A DNA stretch of 64,000 nucleotides, from NCBI RefSeq assembly GCF_014192645.1, contig NZ_JACHYE010000003.1, positions 186,001-250,000 of the forward strand. The letters are read 5' to 3'. The notes under the pieces were generated by a model. That model saw only the letters and a program-made list of their open reading frames with translations. It did not search any database and had not been told where the DNA came from. The stretch comes from Herbaspirillum sp. Sphag64 (lineage in GTDB: Bacteria; Pseudomonadota; Gammaproteobacteria; Burkholderiales; Burkholderiaceae_D). This document shows, in pieces, positions 8,486 through 17,255 of the stretch. The position numbers and the translations under genes are program-made. How positions within the stretch are numbered: position 1 is the first letter of the stretch; each line of letters opens with the position of its first letter.

Positions 8486-9778
8486 TTATTGTTGTTGTGG
8501 CTTGTACCACTTGGCGAAGCCGGTCTGAATCTTGTTGGCAGCTTCTTGTGGTGTCATCTTGCCGTTGAGCACCTGGACGTTGACGTTCCACATTTCGTTT
8601 TCCATGCTTGGCGTGCCACGGTTCAGGATCTGCGCATTGACACGGATGGTCGATGAGCACGATTTACGCCAGTCGATCATTTGCTTGGCAATCGGGTCCT
8701 TGACCGAGATCAGGTGGTTCGACAACGAGAAGAAGCCGGTGACCTTGTTGGTGTAGATATCGGCAAACTCCTGTGAACCCAGCCATGCCAGGAACTTGTA
8801 GGCATCTTCCTTGTTCTTGGATTTCTTGTTGACGCCCATGCCGATGTCATTGTGGTCAGAGATATAGCAGGCGTCGCCAGCCTTTGGTACTGGCGGTGCG
8901 AATACGCCCATTTCCAGCTTGTTGGTGCCATTGGCGTTGAAGTAGGCGATATCCCACGAACCTGCTGCATAGACTGCGCCTTGGCCCAATGCAAACATGT
9001 TTTGACTGTCGCCATAGGTTTGCGCGGAGGCACCCTTGGACAGGTATTTGCCCAGCTTGGCTTCGTATTCCCAGGCATTCACGAATTGTGGATCGGTGAA
9101 CTTGGCCTTGCCGGCAATGAGTGCCTTGCGGCCGGTTTCACCCTTCCAGTAGTTGGGGCCGACACCGGTAAAGAGCACTTGATGGGCTTCCCACTGATCG
9201 GCAGTACCCAGCACCAGCGGGGTGTACTTGCCATTGGCCTTGACCGTTTCCAGCAGCTTCAGGAATTCGGCTTCGGTCTTCGGCGGTTGCAGGTTCAGTT
9301 CCTTGAAGATCTTCTGGTTGTACAGGAAACCGTGGATCACAGAAGCCATCGGCATGCAGAAGGTGTCCTTGCCATCGTCAGTCTGCCAAGCCACCTTGGC
9401 CGAGGCCGGGAAGGATTCCATGCCAGGCTTGCCATCGAGTTTTTCCAGATGGCCCTTGTTGTAGAGTGACAGCGAGACGTCGAACGGACGGCAGGCGACC
9501 AGATCACCGGCAGTACCGCCGGCCAGACGGGCGGTCAGGCTGGAGTCATATTCGGTCGGTGCGGTGGGGGTGAACTTGACGGTAATGCCTGGATTTTTCT
9601 TTTCAAAAGCCGGGATCAGCACGTTTTCCCACAGTGCCAGATCGTCCACACGCCAGCTTTCGATGGTCAGTGTGCCAGCCTGAGCGACGCTGCTGCCGCC
9701 CAGCGCCATGGCCATGGTGCAGAACAGGGAACTGAGGACGAGGGCGTGCTTGCTGCGACTTTTCTTCACGGTTTGCAT
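8486..9778 (-). CDS. Periplasmic sugar-binding protein of the amino-sugar ABC transporter
   Basis: This 430-residue extracellular solute-binding protein (family 1, CUT1 systems) is the first gene of the seven-gene operon. A Sec signal peptide with cleavage near SVAQA is evident, followed by the usual start of the mature domain (GTLTIESWRVDD). The chosen ATG has AGGAG seven bases upstream; the adjacent upstream TTG is less likely. It binds the sugar in the periplasm and hands it to the two permeases. The downstream nagK-nagA-nagB-II genes point to GlcNAc, chitobiose or related amino sugars as ligand; the sequence alone does not settle this. Confidence 0.9.
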   Translation of the reverse strand: MQTVKKSRSKHALVLSSLFCTMAMALGGSSVAQAGTLTIESWRVDDLALWENVLIPAFEKKNPGITVKFTPTAPTEYDSSLTARLAGGTAGDLVACRPFDVSLSLYNKGHLEKLDGKPGMESFPASAKVAWQTDDGKDTFCMPMASVIHGFLYNQKIFKELNLQPPKTEAEFLKLLETVKANGKYTPLVLGTADQWEAHQVLFTGVGPNYWKGETGRKALIAGKAKFTDPQFVNAWEYEAKLGKYLSKGASAQTYGDSQNMFALGQGAVYAAGSWDIAYFNANGTNKLEMGVFAPPVPKAGDACYISDHNDIGMGVNKKSKNKEDAYKFLAWLGSQEFADIYTNKVTGFFSLSNHLISVKDPIAKQMIDWRKSCSSTIRVNAQILNRGTPSMENEMWNVNVQVLNGKMTPQEAANKIQTGFAKWYKPQQQ

Positions 9779-10115
9779 CAAAGGTCTCCTAGCTGTTTAT
9801 CGTTGTTGAGAGCCGCTCTGAGCTTGCGAAACGTCCGTCAATACAGAGGCAGCGGCGCCACAGTAGCACCGCAGAAAATGTGATGCGAGGATCGCCATGT
9901 TGTCAGTTTGGTATTTTCCAAGTTATTGATTTTTAATGAAAATATTTATTTTTTGCTGCGATGGCGATTACAAAACATTACACAGCGGATGGGCTGTTCT
10001 GGCTGATGGCACAGTGGTAAAGGCTATGCGGGGAGACTGGCTGTATGTAAAGCGAGGAGAGATTGTTTAGACAAGGAAAGAAAACATCACACTTCTTTAC
10101 AAAACATGAGCTCTG
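9779..10115. promoter_or_regulatory. Intergenic region with the amino-sugar operon promoter
   Basis: This A/T-rich stretch between the binding-protein gene and the chorismate-mutase-like gene must hold the minus-strand operon promoter. A short dyad TTGG-N6-CCAA at 9909-9922 resembles a regulator half-site pair, but it is too short to name a regulator. No gene is visible. Confidence 0.4.
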
Positions 10116-10802
10116 TTAATTGTCGCGGTTCGATACTGCTGTCGGTATGAATCCGGGATTGAGCAGTACCCGCAACATTTCATGGCGTACTACGTTTCTG
10201 ACGGCAGGGACTGTCAGCTCCAGCTCGCGCAGCTGGAGATACTGACGGGCACTGCTTCGTGCCAGCAGGGGCCGTGCCTCTCTTAGTGCGGTCAGCAGCT
10301 CGAACGTGCGCTGCCTGAATGTCTGCGAGAGGACGTCGAAGTCGGGAGGATCGTTGAAATGACTGGGAATGCGCTTCCAGTCTTTCTCCAGGGTTAGCTG
10401 GAGCATACTGCCGGCGTGGAACTGGCTCTGGAAAAAGCGCCGCACGAATTGTCGCTCCGCCGGATCTGCCGCTGACATGGCCTGCTCAATTTCTGCCAAC
10501 TTCTGCTCTTTCTGTTCGCGTGTCTCTCCCGATATCTTGTTATTCCATCTGGCCTTTGCCATTCGGGGCGCTAGTTCTAAAAGACGGTTGATTCGCTTCA
10601 GGAGCACATCCAGTAATTTACACTCGCTCAACGTGATGTCTGTTGGCTCGGATCCCTTGGCGATTGCACCAGGCAGGCCGGAGCTGCTGCTGACGCAAAG
10701 CAGCTTGCGGGCCAAGATGCGCCTGGATAAATCTACTCTCAGCGTAACGGATGGATCTGGCTGGGGTTCGGAGGCGATCGCGCCACGATTGCTGATGAGC
10801 AT
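10116..10802 (-). CDS. AroQ-gamma-like chorismate mutase domain protein
   Basis: By eye the region from about residue 65 to the end of this 228-residue protein follows the all-helical layout of the secreted (gamma-class) chorismate mutases such as the Mycobacterium enzyme. A helix resembles RLxxADPVAxxKW (here RLLELAPRMAKARW). A loop with Arg (SGETREQ) follows, then a second helix VRRFFQSQFHAGSMLQ, a DWKxxP segment (KDWKRIPSHFNDPPDF) and two long C-terminal helices. Such enzymes convert chorismate to prephenate. Some expected active-site positions look changed (Arg for Lys in KW; Gly for Thr). The ATG has GGAG five bases upstream. No Sec signal is complete, although gamma-class enzymes normally carry one. 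It lies alone between the amino-sugar operon and a two-component system. Confidence 0.6.
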   Translation of the reverse strand: MLISNRGAIASEPQPDPSVTLRVDLSRRILARKLLCVSSSSGLPGAIAKGSEPTDITLSECKLLDVLLKRINRLLELAPRMAKARWNNKISGETREQKEQKLAEIEQAMSAADPAERQFVRRFFQSQFHAGSMLQLTLEKDWKRIPSHFNDPPDFDVLSQTFRQRTFELLTALREARPLLARSSARQYLQLRELELTVPAVRNVVRHEMLRVLLNPGFIPTAVSNRDN

Positions 10803-10969
10803 GACAACTCCAGTAAGGAAGGTAGGGGATAGATGTTCTCGTATTTAACCGATATTTTCGCAACTAAATTTCGATCCGTGCTTGGTAAATTGCTTAAACC
10901 AGCGGCCTCAGCTATAGTCTCCTGCGCTTTTCGATGCGCACCATAATGATAAAAATGAGACCAGAGGTC

Positions 10970-12355
10970 ATGGGAGATATGCGGCACCGTCTGCTACGCG
11001 TGGTGACTACCTTGCTGCTACCGACATCGTTTGTGATGGCGGCGGGCGGGCACGAGTGTTGCCTTGCGGCGGCGCTAAACCCGCCTGCTGCAAGCACCAT
11101 CATAGGCACGATTCCCTCACCTGTAGTAACAACACCGACAACTCAGAATTTCCCGGCACCATCTTCCTTACAGGTGGTGCACTGGTGGACTTCGGACGGT
11201 GAGCGCCGGGCTGTCTCGGTACTGATCAATAAGCTCGCCGAGCAGAATATTCAATGGCGCGACGCAGCCATTCCTGGCGGCGCCGGGATCGGTGCCGGCA
11301 AGGTACTCAAAAGCATGGTCCTGGCGGGTAATGCACCTGAGGTCACGCAGTTGAACGGTGTGATCTTTGGCGAATGGTCTGACCTTGGTCTGCTGCTGGA
11401 GCTGGATCGGGTAGCGACACAGGGCAGCTGGCAAAAGCTGCTGTTCCCGACGGTCTGGTCGCTGGTCAATAATCACGGCCATGTCGTCGCCGCGCCGTTA
11501 GGGATTCACCGCATTAATAATCTGTATTACAACACGGCCATTTTCAAACGCCTGGGAATGACGCCGCCGACCAGTTGGGACGAGTTTGATCAGGTCGCAA
11601 CGCGTCTGCAGCAGGCTGGTATCACGCCGCTGGCGCAGAGCAGTGAAACGTGGCAGGTAGCCACTCTGTTTGAGACGCTGGCCCTGTCCGAGAGTGGTCC
11701 AGCCTATTACCGGCAGCTGTTTGTGGACGTCAGTCCCAAAGCCTTCGCCGACCCGCGCCTGCTGCATATCCTCAAGCGTTTGCGCAAGTTGCGCCAGTTC
11801 ATGCCGCAGCCGGTTACGGAGCGGCCATGGACCGAGGTGGCCCATAGCCTGGCTGATGGCCGTGCAGCGATGTTCATCATGGGTGACTGGGTCAAGGGCG
11901 AATTCAATGCATGGGGCCTGAACGTGGATCAACAGTTTGGTTGCGCCGCCGTACCCGGGACCGCTGATTATCATTTGTACAGTATCGATACGCTGGCCAT
12001 GTTTGCTGGCGACTATTCGCACCAGCCAGCGCAGGAAGTGCTGGCGCAGCTGATGATGTCGCCAGCTGTACAGGCCGATTACAACCGCTTCAAAGGCACC
12101 ATTTCGGTCTGGCGCACGCCGGACCTGAACCGTATGGATCGTTGTTCTACCAATAGCTGGCGCACCTTCAGCAAGGGCGCGGCGTCACAGGCGCCGAGTC
12201 TGGTGCACCGGATGGCGACCGATGAGACCACCAAGGATGCCATCAGCGCCGAGGTGCGCCGCTTTTTCACGGATGAACGCGTCAGCGAACTGGAAGCACA
12301 GCAACGCCTGATATCGATTGCACGCGCCTTGCCGCATACGGCCAGGGGTGATTGA
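10970..12355 (+). CDS. Periplasmic sugar-binding protein linked to a two-component system
   Basis: This protein of about 461 residues belongs to the family 1 extracellular solute-binding proteins. It has an N-terminal signal peptide (RLLRVVTTLLLPTSFVMAAG), then LQVVHWWTSDGERRAVSVLI, GNAPEVTQL, PLGIHRINNLYYN and AAMFIMGDW, all typical of sugar binders. Several ATG codons compete for the start (10934-10979); I chose 10970 with AGAGG just upstream. No permease follows. A response regulator and a kinase are next, so it probably detects sugar for the sensor kinase or works with the amino-sugar transporter nearby. The layout recalls pseudomonad GltR/GtrS sugar sensing next to a binding protein. Confidence 0.82.
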   Translation: MGDMRHRLLRVVTTLLLPTSFVMAAGGHECCLAAALNPPAASTIIGTIPSPVVTTPTTQNFPAPSSLQVVHWWTSDGERRAVSVLINKLAEQNIQWRDAAIPGGAGIGAGKVLKSMVLAGNAPEVTQLNGVIFGEWSDLGLLLELDRVATQGSWQKLLFPTVWSLVNNHGHVVAAPLGIHRINNLYYNTAIFKRLGMTPPTSWDEFDQVATRLQQAGITPLAQSSETWQVATLFETLALSESGPAYYRQLFVDVSPKAFADPRLLHILKRLRKLRQFMPQPVTERPWTEVAHSLADGRAAMFIMGDWVKGEFNAWGLNVDQQFGCAAVPGTADYHLYSIDTLAMFAGDYSHQPAQEVLAQLMMSPAVQADYNRFKGTISVWRTPDLNRMDRCSTNSWRTFSKGAASQAPSLVHRMATDETTKDAISAEVRRFFTDERVSELEAQQRLISIARALPHTARGD

Positions 12356-12392
12356 ATATCCATTGAGCACCAACTGAGAACGAAAGCCTGTC

Positions 12393-13106
12393 ATGACCCG
12401 CAAGATCCTGATCGTTGATGATGACCAGAAGACCCGTACGCTACTCAAGGCGTATCTGGAGAAAAACCAGTACGAGGTGCGTCTGGCACACAACGGTGAA
12501 ACATTTCTGGCCGAGTTTCAGCGCTATGCCGATGAACTGTCCCTGGTGATTCTGGACGTGATGTTGCCTGACACCGATGGCTTTGCTTTGTGCAAAACGG
12601 TGCGTCACAAATCGAATGTACCGATCATCATGCTGACCGCCAGTTCGGATGAGACTGATCGGGTGGTCGGGCTGGAACTGGGTGCCGATGATTACATTGC
12701 CAAGCCTTATAGCCCGCGTGAGTTGCTGGCGCGAATCAAGGCAATTCATCGCCGCATGGGCGTGGAGACGAACAGTTTGCCGCGCTTTTATCGCTTTGTC
12801 GGCTTCACGCTCGATACCGTCGAGCGTACCTTGCTCGATAGTGCTGGGCAGTTGGTGCCGCTGACGGGCATGGATTATCAATTGCTCAAGTATTTTGTCG
12901 AACATCCCGGCGATGTGCTGGACCGCAATGTGCTCTCGGAAGAAACCCGCGGCCGCGATGCTGGTCCGCTGGACCGCTCGCTGGACGTGCAGATCAGCAA
13001 GTTGCGGCTACGCTTGAACGACGATGGCAAGCAGCCGCACCTGATCAAGACGGTGCGTGGCGCAGGCTATGTGTTTTCGGCTGATGTGACGGTGGCGGCA
13101 GCGTGA
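12393..13106 (+). CDS. OmpR-family response regulator
   Basis: This 237-residue regulator has a receiver domain with the acidic pair DDD near residue 9, the phospho-accepting Asp55 (VILDVMLPD) and the conserved Lys in IAKPYSPREL. A winged-helix DNA-binding domain follows, with RGRDAGPLDRSLDVQISKLR and the C-terminal hairpin IKTVRGAGYVF. It starts 37 bases after the binding-protein gene and ends 6 bases before the kinase gene, so the three probably form one operon. It likely controls sugar uptake or metabolic genes, plausibly the neighbouring amino-sugar operon. Confidence 0.93.
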   Translation: MTRKILIVDDDQKTRTLLKAYLEKNQYEVRLAHNGETFLAEFQRYADELSLVILDVMLPDTDGFALCKTVRHKSNVPIIMLTASSDETDRVVGLELGADDYIAKPYSPRELLARIKAIHRRMGVETNSLPRFYRFVGFTLDTVERTLLDSAGQLVPLTGMDYQLLKYFVEHPGDVLDRNVLSEETRGRDAGPLDRSLDVQISKLRLRLNDDGKQPHLIKTVRGAGYVFSADVTVAAA

Positions 13107-13112
13107 GGCGCT

Positions 13113-14654
13113 ATGCCAGTCGATGATTTCGTGGTCAAGCCAGAGCTTGCTCCCAAGGCACCGCTAAGTACTGGCGCACGGCTCAAGGTGAAGCTGGTAG
13201 CGCTACTCAACGCGGTACTACCGAATTCCTTGCTGGGGCGCTTGTCGGTAGTGATGATTCTGGGGGTGCTGGTGACGCAACTGGCGGGTGGGCTGATCTG
13301 GGCTGCCCAGCTACGCTCCAAGTCTGAGAGTGAAACCCGGATTGCTGCCCGTCATCTGGCCCATAGCGCGGCCGCTGCGATCCGTTATTTCATGAGCTTG
13401 CCTGCCAATTATCGGCCCATCATGATCCAGCAACTGCGGGAAATGGGCGGCACCCGGTTTTTTATCGCGTCCAATGATGATCTGGTGCCCATCACCGCCA
13501 TCGGCGGCAATCATCTGGCCGATCTGGCCGTCAACGAAGCCAGTGACACCCTCAAGGAAGATTTGCCGTTTCTACCCGACTTTCGTCTGGACTTTGCCTG
13601 GCCCGACAAGTTACAGGTTGCCAGCGATGGCCTGAAAATTGGTGACCTGCCAGAGAGCTGGGTACAGCACATTTTACTGGTCAAGCCGAATCCGGCGCCG
13701 GTGCTGGTGATTCAAACCCGCTTGGAGACTGGCAAGTGGCTGTATCTGGCAGCGTTGATGCCGAACCCGTATTTTCTGGATAGTGGCAATCCGCTCTGGC
13801 TGGACCGCGCTGTGCTGCAGGGCTTGTCACTGGCAGCGATTCTGTTGCTGACGATTTTGGTGGTGCGCTGGACGACGCGCCCGCTGGAAGCCTTGTCGGA
13901 TGCTGCTGAAGCATTTGGCAAGGGCGAAACCGTTCCCGAGTTGCCGGAAACCGGCAGCCGCGAGTTCGTCAAGACGGCGCGCGCCTTCTCCGGTATGCGC
14001 GAACGTATCAAGCGCTATCTGGAAGACCGCGAGCGTTTGTTTGTCTCGATCTCGCATGACTTGCGTACGCCAATCACGCGGCTCAAGCTGCGTACCGAGT
14101 TGCTTGATGATGATCACATGCGCACGGAGTTCCATGATGATCTGGATGAGCTGGACATGATGGTCAAGGGGGCGCTGCAGTCGGTCAAGGATAGCGACAT
14201 CCACGAAAACCGAACCGAGGTGAGGCTCGATGCGTTGATTGGCCGCATGATTCGTGATGCTGCCATGGCGGGCCATGAAATTGCCTTCACGCCGTCCGGC
14301 ATCAATGTGATGGCGAAACCACTGGCACTTAAACGGGCCTTGGGCAATCTGTTCGACAATGCGCTGTTTTACGGCAAGAAGGTGGAGATTACGATTCGCC
14401 AGCAACCGTCAGCGGGCAGCGATCTGGTTGAAATCGAACTCCGCGATCATGGTCCCGGCGTCCCTGAAGAAGCGCTCAGCAGTTTGTTCCAGCCCTATGT
14501 ACGGCTCGAACATGGACGTAGTAGTAATAGCACCGGGATGGGCCTGGGACTGGGTATTTCCCGCAATATCGTACAGGCTCACGGCGGTGAGCTGCTGTTG
14601 CGCAATCACCCCGAGGGGGGATTGATTGCGACTGTCATTCTTCCTGCGCGCTGA
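13113..14654 (+). CDS. Membrane sensor histidine kinase
   Basis: This 513-residue kinase is the partner of the OmpR-type regulator. It has a first membrane segment near residues 35-68, a periplasmic region of about 170 residues, a second segment (VLQGLSLAAILLLTILVV) and a HAMP domain (TTRPLEALSDAAEAFGKGE). A dimerisation box follows with His315 (VSISHDLRTPITRLK), then an HATPase domain with N box (NLFDNALFYG), G1 (DHGPGVP) and G2 (GMGLGLGIS). All catalytic parts are present. The signal is presumably a sugar or the binding protein encoded upstream. Confidence 0.92.
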   Translation: MPVDDFVVKPELAPKAPLSTGARLKVKLVALLNAVLPNSLLGRLSVVMILGVLVTQLAGGLIWAAQLRSKSESETRIAARHLAHSAAAAIRYFMSLPANYRPIMIQQLREMGGTRFFIASNDDLVPITAIGGNHLADLAVNEASDTLKEDLPFLPDFRLDFAWPDKLQVASDGLKIGDLPESWVQHILLVKPNPAPVLVIQTRLETGKWLYLAALMPNPYFLDSGNPLWLDRAVLQGLSLAAILLLTILVVRWTTRPLEALSDAAEAFGKGETVPELPETGSREFVKTARAFSGMRERIKRYLEDRERLFVSISHDLRTPITRLKLRTELLDDDHMRTEFHDDLDELDMMVKGALQSVKDSDIHENRTEVRLDALIGRMIRDAAMAGHEIAFTPSGINVMAKPLALKRALGNLFDNALFYGKKVEITIRQQPSAGSDLVEIELRDHGPGVPEEALSSLFQPYVRLEHGRSSNSTGMGLGLGISRNIVQAHGGELLLRNHPEGGLIATVILPAR

Positions 14655-14920
14655 ATTGCGCTATCGCTATCGCGCGAGGTCTTAAATCCTACTATCCAAT
14701 ATGGCCGGATGCCAGCGCCACCTGTCAGACTCGGGAGCTGACGGTCTTTCCGGCCCTGAGCGAATGCGCATTTGCGTCTCTGTTTGTCACGGATTGAGAT
14801 TTTTGCAACAGTCGGGAATCGTAGTGGTGTCATCTCGATACTTGGTAATACGATGCCCCTGAATCCAGACGTCGCTGTGACGGCGGCAATCTGGTCCACT
14901 GCCGACAAAAGGGGAATGCC

Positions 14921-15805
14921 ATGAACAAGCGTATCCGCATAGGAGGGGAGCTAGCACGTGCCGTGTTGATAGGCTTAGCCAGCGCGAGTCGGGAAGTGCT
15001 GATGTTACTCATACTGACACTGGCATTGCTAATGTTTGGTGCCGCACAGGCTGATGCGCTGCATCCACATGAAGATGACTCCGTTGATGATCTGGTGCGT
15101 GCTGCGCAAAACCCCGTCTCGACGATGATCAGCCTGCCGTTCCAGAATAATATGCAGCGGCTTGAGAATGGGGCGACGCTGAACTCACTGCTGATTCAAC
15201 CTGTGATTCCCTTTCGGATCAACGAAGACTGGAATCTGATCACGCGCACCATCTTGCCGGTTGTCGCACTCTCGGCCCCACCAAATGGTGTGCAGCGCTG
15301 GGCATTAGGGGATATCCAGCAATCGTATTTCTTTTCCCCCAATGAGTTCTCCAATGCCGGGCAGGTCTGGGGTGCCGGGCCGATCGTATCGTATCCAACC
15401 GCGTCCAGCAAAGCTTATGGCTCTGGGAAATTAGGGCTGGGGCCCTCGTTTGTTGGGGTGCAGTTTAGTGGCCCCTGGGTGTTTGGCGGCTTGCTCAACA
15501 ATATCTGGTCGGTAGCGGGAGACAGTGATCGCAACACGGTCAGCCAGATGTCTTTTCAGCCATTCATCAACTATAACTACAGTGACGGCTGGTTCGTGCA
15601 GAGCGCGCCGTTGATCACGGCCGACTGGAAGGCTACCGGTGGCAACAAATGGACAGTTCCGGTGGGCGGTGGCGGAGGCCGGACATTCAGGCTCGGCAAT
15701 CAGCCGGTGACGAGTATCCTGACCGCCTTTTATAACGTGGAGCGGCCAGACGGCGGCCCGAAGTGGAACGTTCGCTTCCAGATGACCTTCATGTTCCCGC
15801 GTTGA
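14921..15805 (+). CDS. Outer membrane transporter-like beta-barrel protein (phenol-degradation MetA-like family)
   Basis: This 294-residue protein has a signal peptide (LLILTLALLMFGAAQADA) and a body rich in alternating aromatic beta strands. It ends in FQMTFMFPR, which resembles a barrel C-terminus. The sequence pattern (NPVSTMISLPFQNN, WNLITRTILPVV, VWGAGPIVSYPTAS, FQPFINYNYSDGWF) fits a widespread proteobacterial family, often annotated as transporter or, misleadingly, 'neuromedin U'. The role is not established; passive uptake across the outer membrane is commonly assumed. It lies 266 bases after the sugar-sensing kinase and may or may not be controlled by it. Confidence 0.8.
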   Translation: MNKRIRIGGELARAVLIGLASASREVLMLLILTLALLMFGAAQADALHPHEDDSVDDLVRAAQNPVSTMISLPFQNNMQRLENGATLNSLLIQPVIPFRINEDWNLITRTILPVVALSAPPNGVQRWALGDIQQSYFFSPNEFSNAGQVWGAGPIVSYPTASSKAYGSGKLGLGPSFVGVQFSGPWVFGGLLNNIWSVAGDSDRNTVSQMSFQPFINYNYSDGWFVQSAPLITADWKATGGNKWTVPVGGGGGRTFRLGNQPVTSILTAFYNVERPDGGPKWNVRFQMTFMFPR

Positions 15806-15807
15806 TC

Positions 15808-17016
15808 TCAGCCAGTCGGCTGCAACAGCTTGCGTAAAGTCGCAATGGTGTAGTCGACTTCAGCCGCTGTCGTATAACGGCCGAGGGAGATCCGGATGGC
15901 GCTGCGTGCCAACGCCTCGGAACGACCTAAGGCAGCCAGAACATAGGATGGTGCCGCATTGGCTGAGTTACAGGCCGAGCCGGCCGAGACCGCAATGTCG
16001 AGCAACTGGTTGGCAACCGTCATGCCAGGCCCCAGATCGATATCGAAGCTCACATTCAGGTTATGCGCAATACGTTGCTCAGCGTGGCCATTCAAGATCA
16101 CGCCGGGCAGATCGCGCAAGCCATCCCACAAGCGTGTGCGCAGCGCGGTAATGCGTACCGTTTCTTCTTCCATCAGGCTCGATGCCAGCGCAAAGGCTTC
16201 GCCCATGCCAACAATCTGATGCGTAGCCAGCGTACCGGAACGCATCCCGTTTTCGTGACCACCACCATCAATCTGGGCTTCCAGTGCGAGTGCCGGATTG
16301 TGGCGTACAAACAGCGCTCCGATGCCCTTAGGACCATAGATCTTGTGGGCGCTGAAGGACATCAGGTCGACCTTGAGTGAACGCAGGTCAATCGGCAGCT
16401 TGCCAGCCGCCTGTACCGCATCGACATGGAACACGATGCCGCGGGCGGCGCAGAGTTCGCCGAGTTCGGCAATCGGTTGAATCACGCCAATTTCATTGTT
16501 GACCATCATGACCGACGCCAGGATGGTGTCCTCGCGCAGTGCAGCTTCGAATTGCGCGGTGCTGATCAGGCCATCCGCTTGCGGTTGCAGTACGGTCACG
16601 TCAAAGCCGCTACGTGCCAGCGTTTGCATGGTATCGAGTACTGCCTTGTGTTCGGTAGCGACGGTGATCAGATGCTTGCCACGTCCCTGTGCGCGCAGTG
16701 CTGTCGCGGCGCCCTTGAGCGCCAGATTATTGGACTCGGTGGCCCCTGAGGTCCAGACAATTTCACTGGTCTGCGCACCAATCAGCTTGGCGACCTGTTT
16801 GCGTGCCTTTTCAACCGCGGCCTTGGCTTCCCAGCCGAAGGTATGGGAGCTGCTGGCCGGATTGCCAAACTTTTCCGTCAGAAAGATGCACATTTTGGTG
16901 GCGACAATCGGGTCTACCGGTGTAGTGGCCGAGTAATCCAGATAGATAGGCAATTGCACGTCAGTGGCTGGCGCGACGGAGTCAGTGAGGGAGCTGGTAC
17001 AGGCAGGGGCGTTCAT
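15808..17016 (-). CDS. Cysteine desulfurase (IscS/NifS family)
   Basis: This PLP enzyme of about 402 residues removes sulfur from cysteine, leaving a persulfide on its active Cys and releasing alanine. Visible motifs are [43 protein letters not shown], the PLP lysine in [17 protein letters not shown] and the catalytic Cys in [12 protein letters not shown]. That loop is IscS-like. I chose the ATG at 17016; a longer frame beginning with TTG at 17070 has no ribosome site. No IscU, IscA or ferredoxin gene is adjacent, so this is probably a second, specialised copy. It is divergent from a LysR gene that leads the FMO/ABC cluster. Confidence 0.88.
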   Translation of the reverse strand: MNAPACTSSLTDSVAPATDVQLPIYLDYSATTPVDPIVATKMCIFLTEKFGNPASSSHTFGWEAKAAVEKARKQVAKLIGAQTSEIVWTSGATESNNLALKGAATALRAQGRGKHLITVATEHKAVLDTMQTLARSGFDVTVLQPQADGLISTAQFEAALREDTILASVMMVNNEIGVIQPIAELGELCAARGIVFHVDAVQAAGKLPIDLRSLKVDLMSFSAHKIYGPKGIGALFVRHNPALALEAQIDGGGHENGMRSGTLATHQIVGMGEAFALASSLMEEETVRITALRTRLWDGLRDLPGVILNGHAEQRIAHNLNVSFDIDLGPGMTVANQLLDIAVSAGSACNSANAAPSYVLAALGRSEALARSAIRISLGRYTTAAEVDYTIATLRKLLQPTG

Positions 17017-17170
17017 GGCGGCGGCATTCAAAAGAGGGCTAACGACAGCGAAACTATAAGCATAGTCCAAAACGGTTAGTTGAAAAACGAATATAAAGTC
17101 ATTTCAATGCATGATTTTCCAACTTTTGGACATGCAGAGTCGCGATAGTTCGACAATTCAATCGCTATTT

Positions 17171-17234
17171 TTTCGCATTAACTTATGCGAAATGATTATA
17201 CTAAATTCGAATATAGATCGACCTATAATTCGAA
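17171..17234. promoter_or_regulatory. Two dyad operator candidates between the cysteine desulfurase and lysR genes
   Basis: A perfect inverted repeat TTTCGCAT-N6-ATGCGAAA occupies 17171-17192. A second near-perfect dyad, TTCGAATATAG-N6-CTATAATTCGAA, occupies 17206-17234. Both lie in the A/T-rich divergent promoter region just before the LysR start. LysR proteins bind such dyads at divergent promoters, so control of both directions by the adjacent LysR is likely. The assignment is inference. Confidence 0.6.
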
Positions 17235-17255
17235 AATCGTATAAAACAGTGTCGC

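Noticed and set aside
9909-9922. TTGG-N6-CCAA as a NagR/NagQ operator
   Set aside because: The arms are only four bases and chance matches are common; I cannot support a named regulator.
10803-10845. Upstream extension of the chorismate-mutase-like gene to complete a signal peptide
   Set aside because: The in-frame codons encode a hydrophobic stretch, but the only possible first codon is ATA without ribosome site, whereas the ATG at 10802 has GGAG at good distance.
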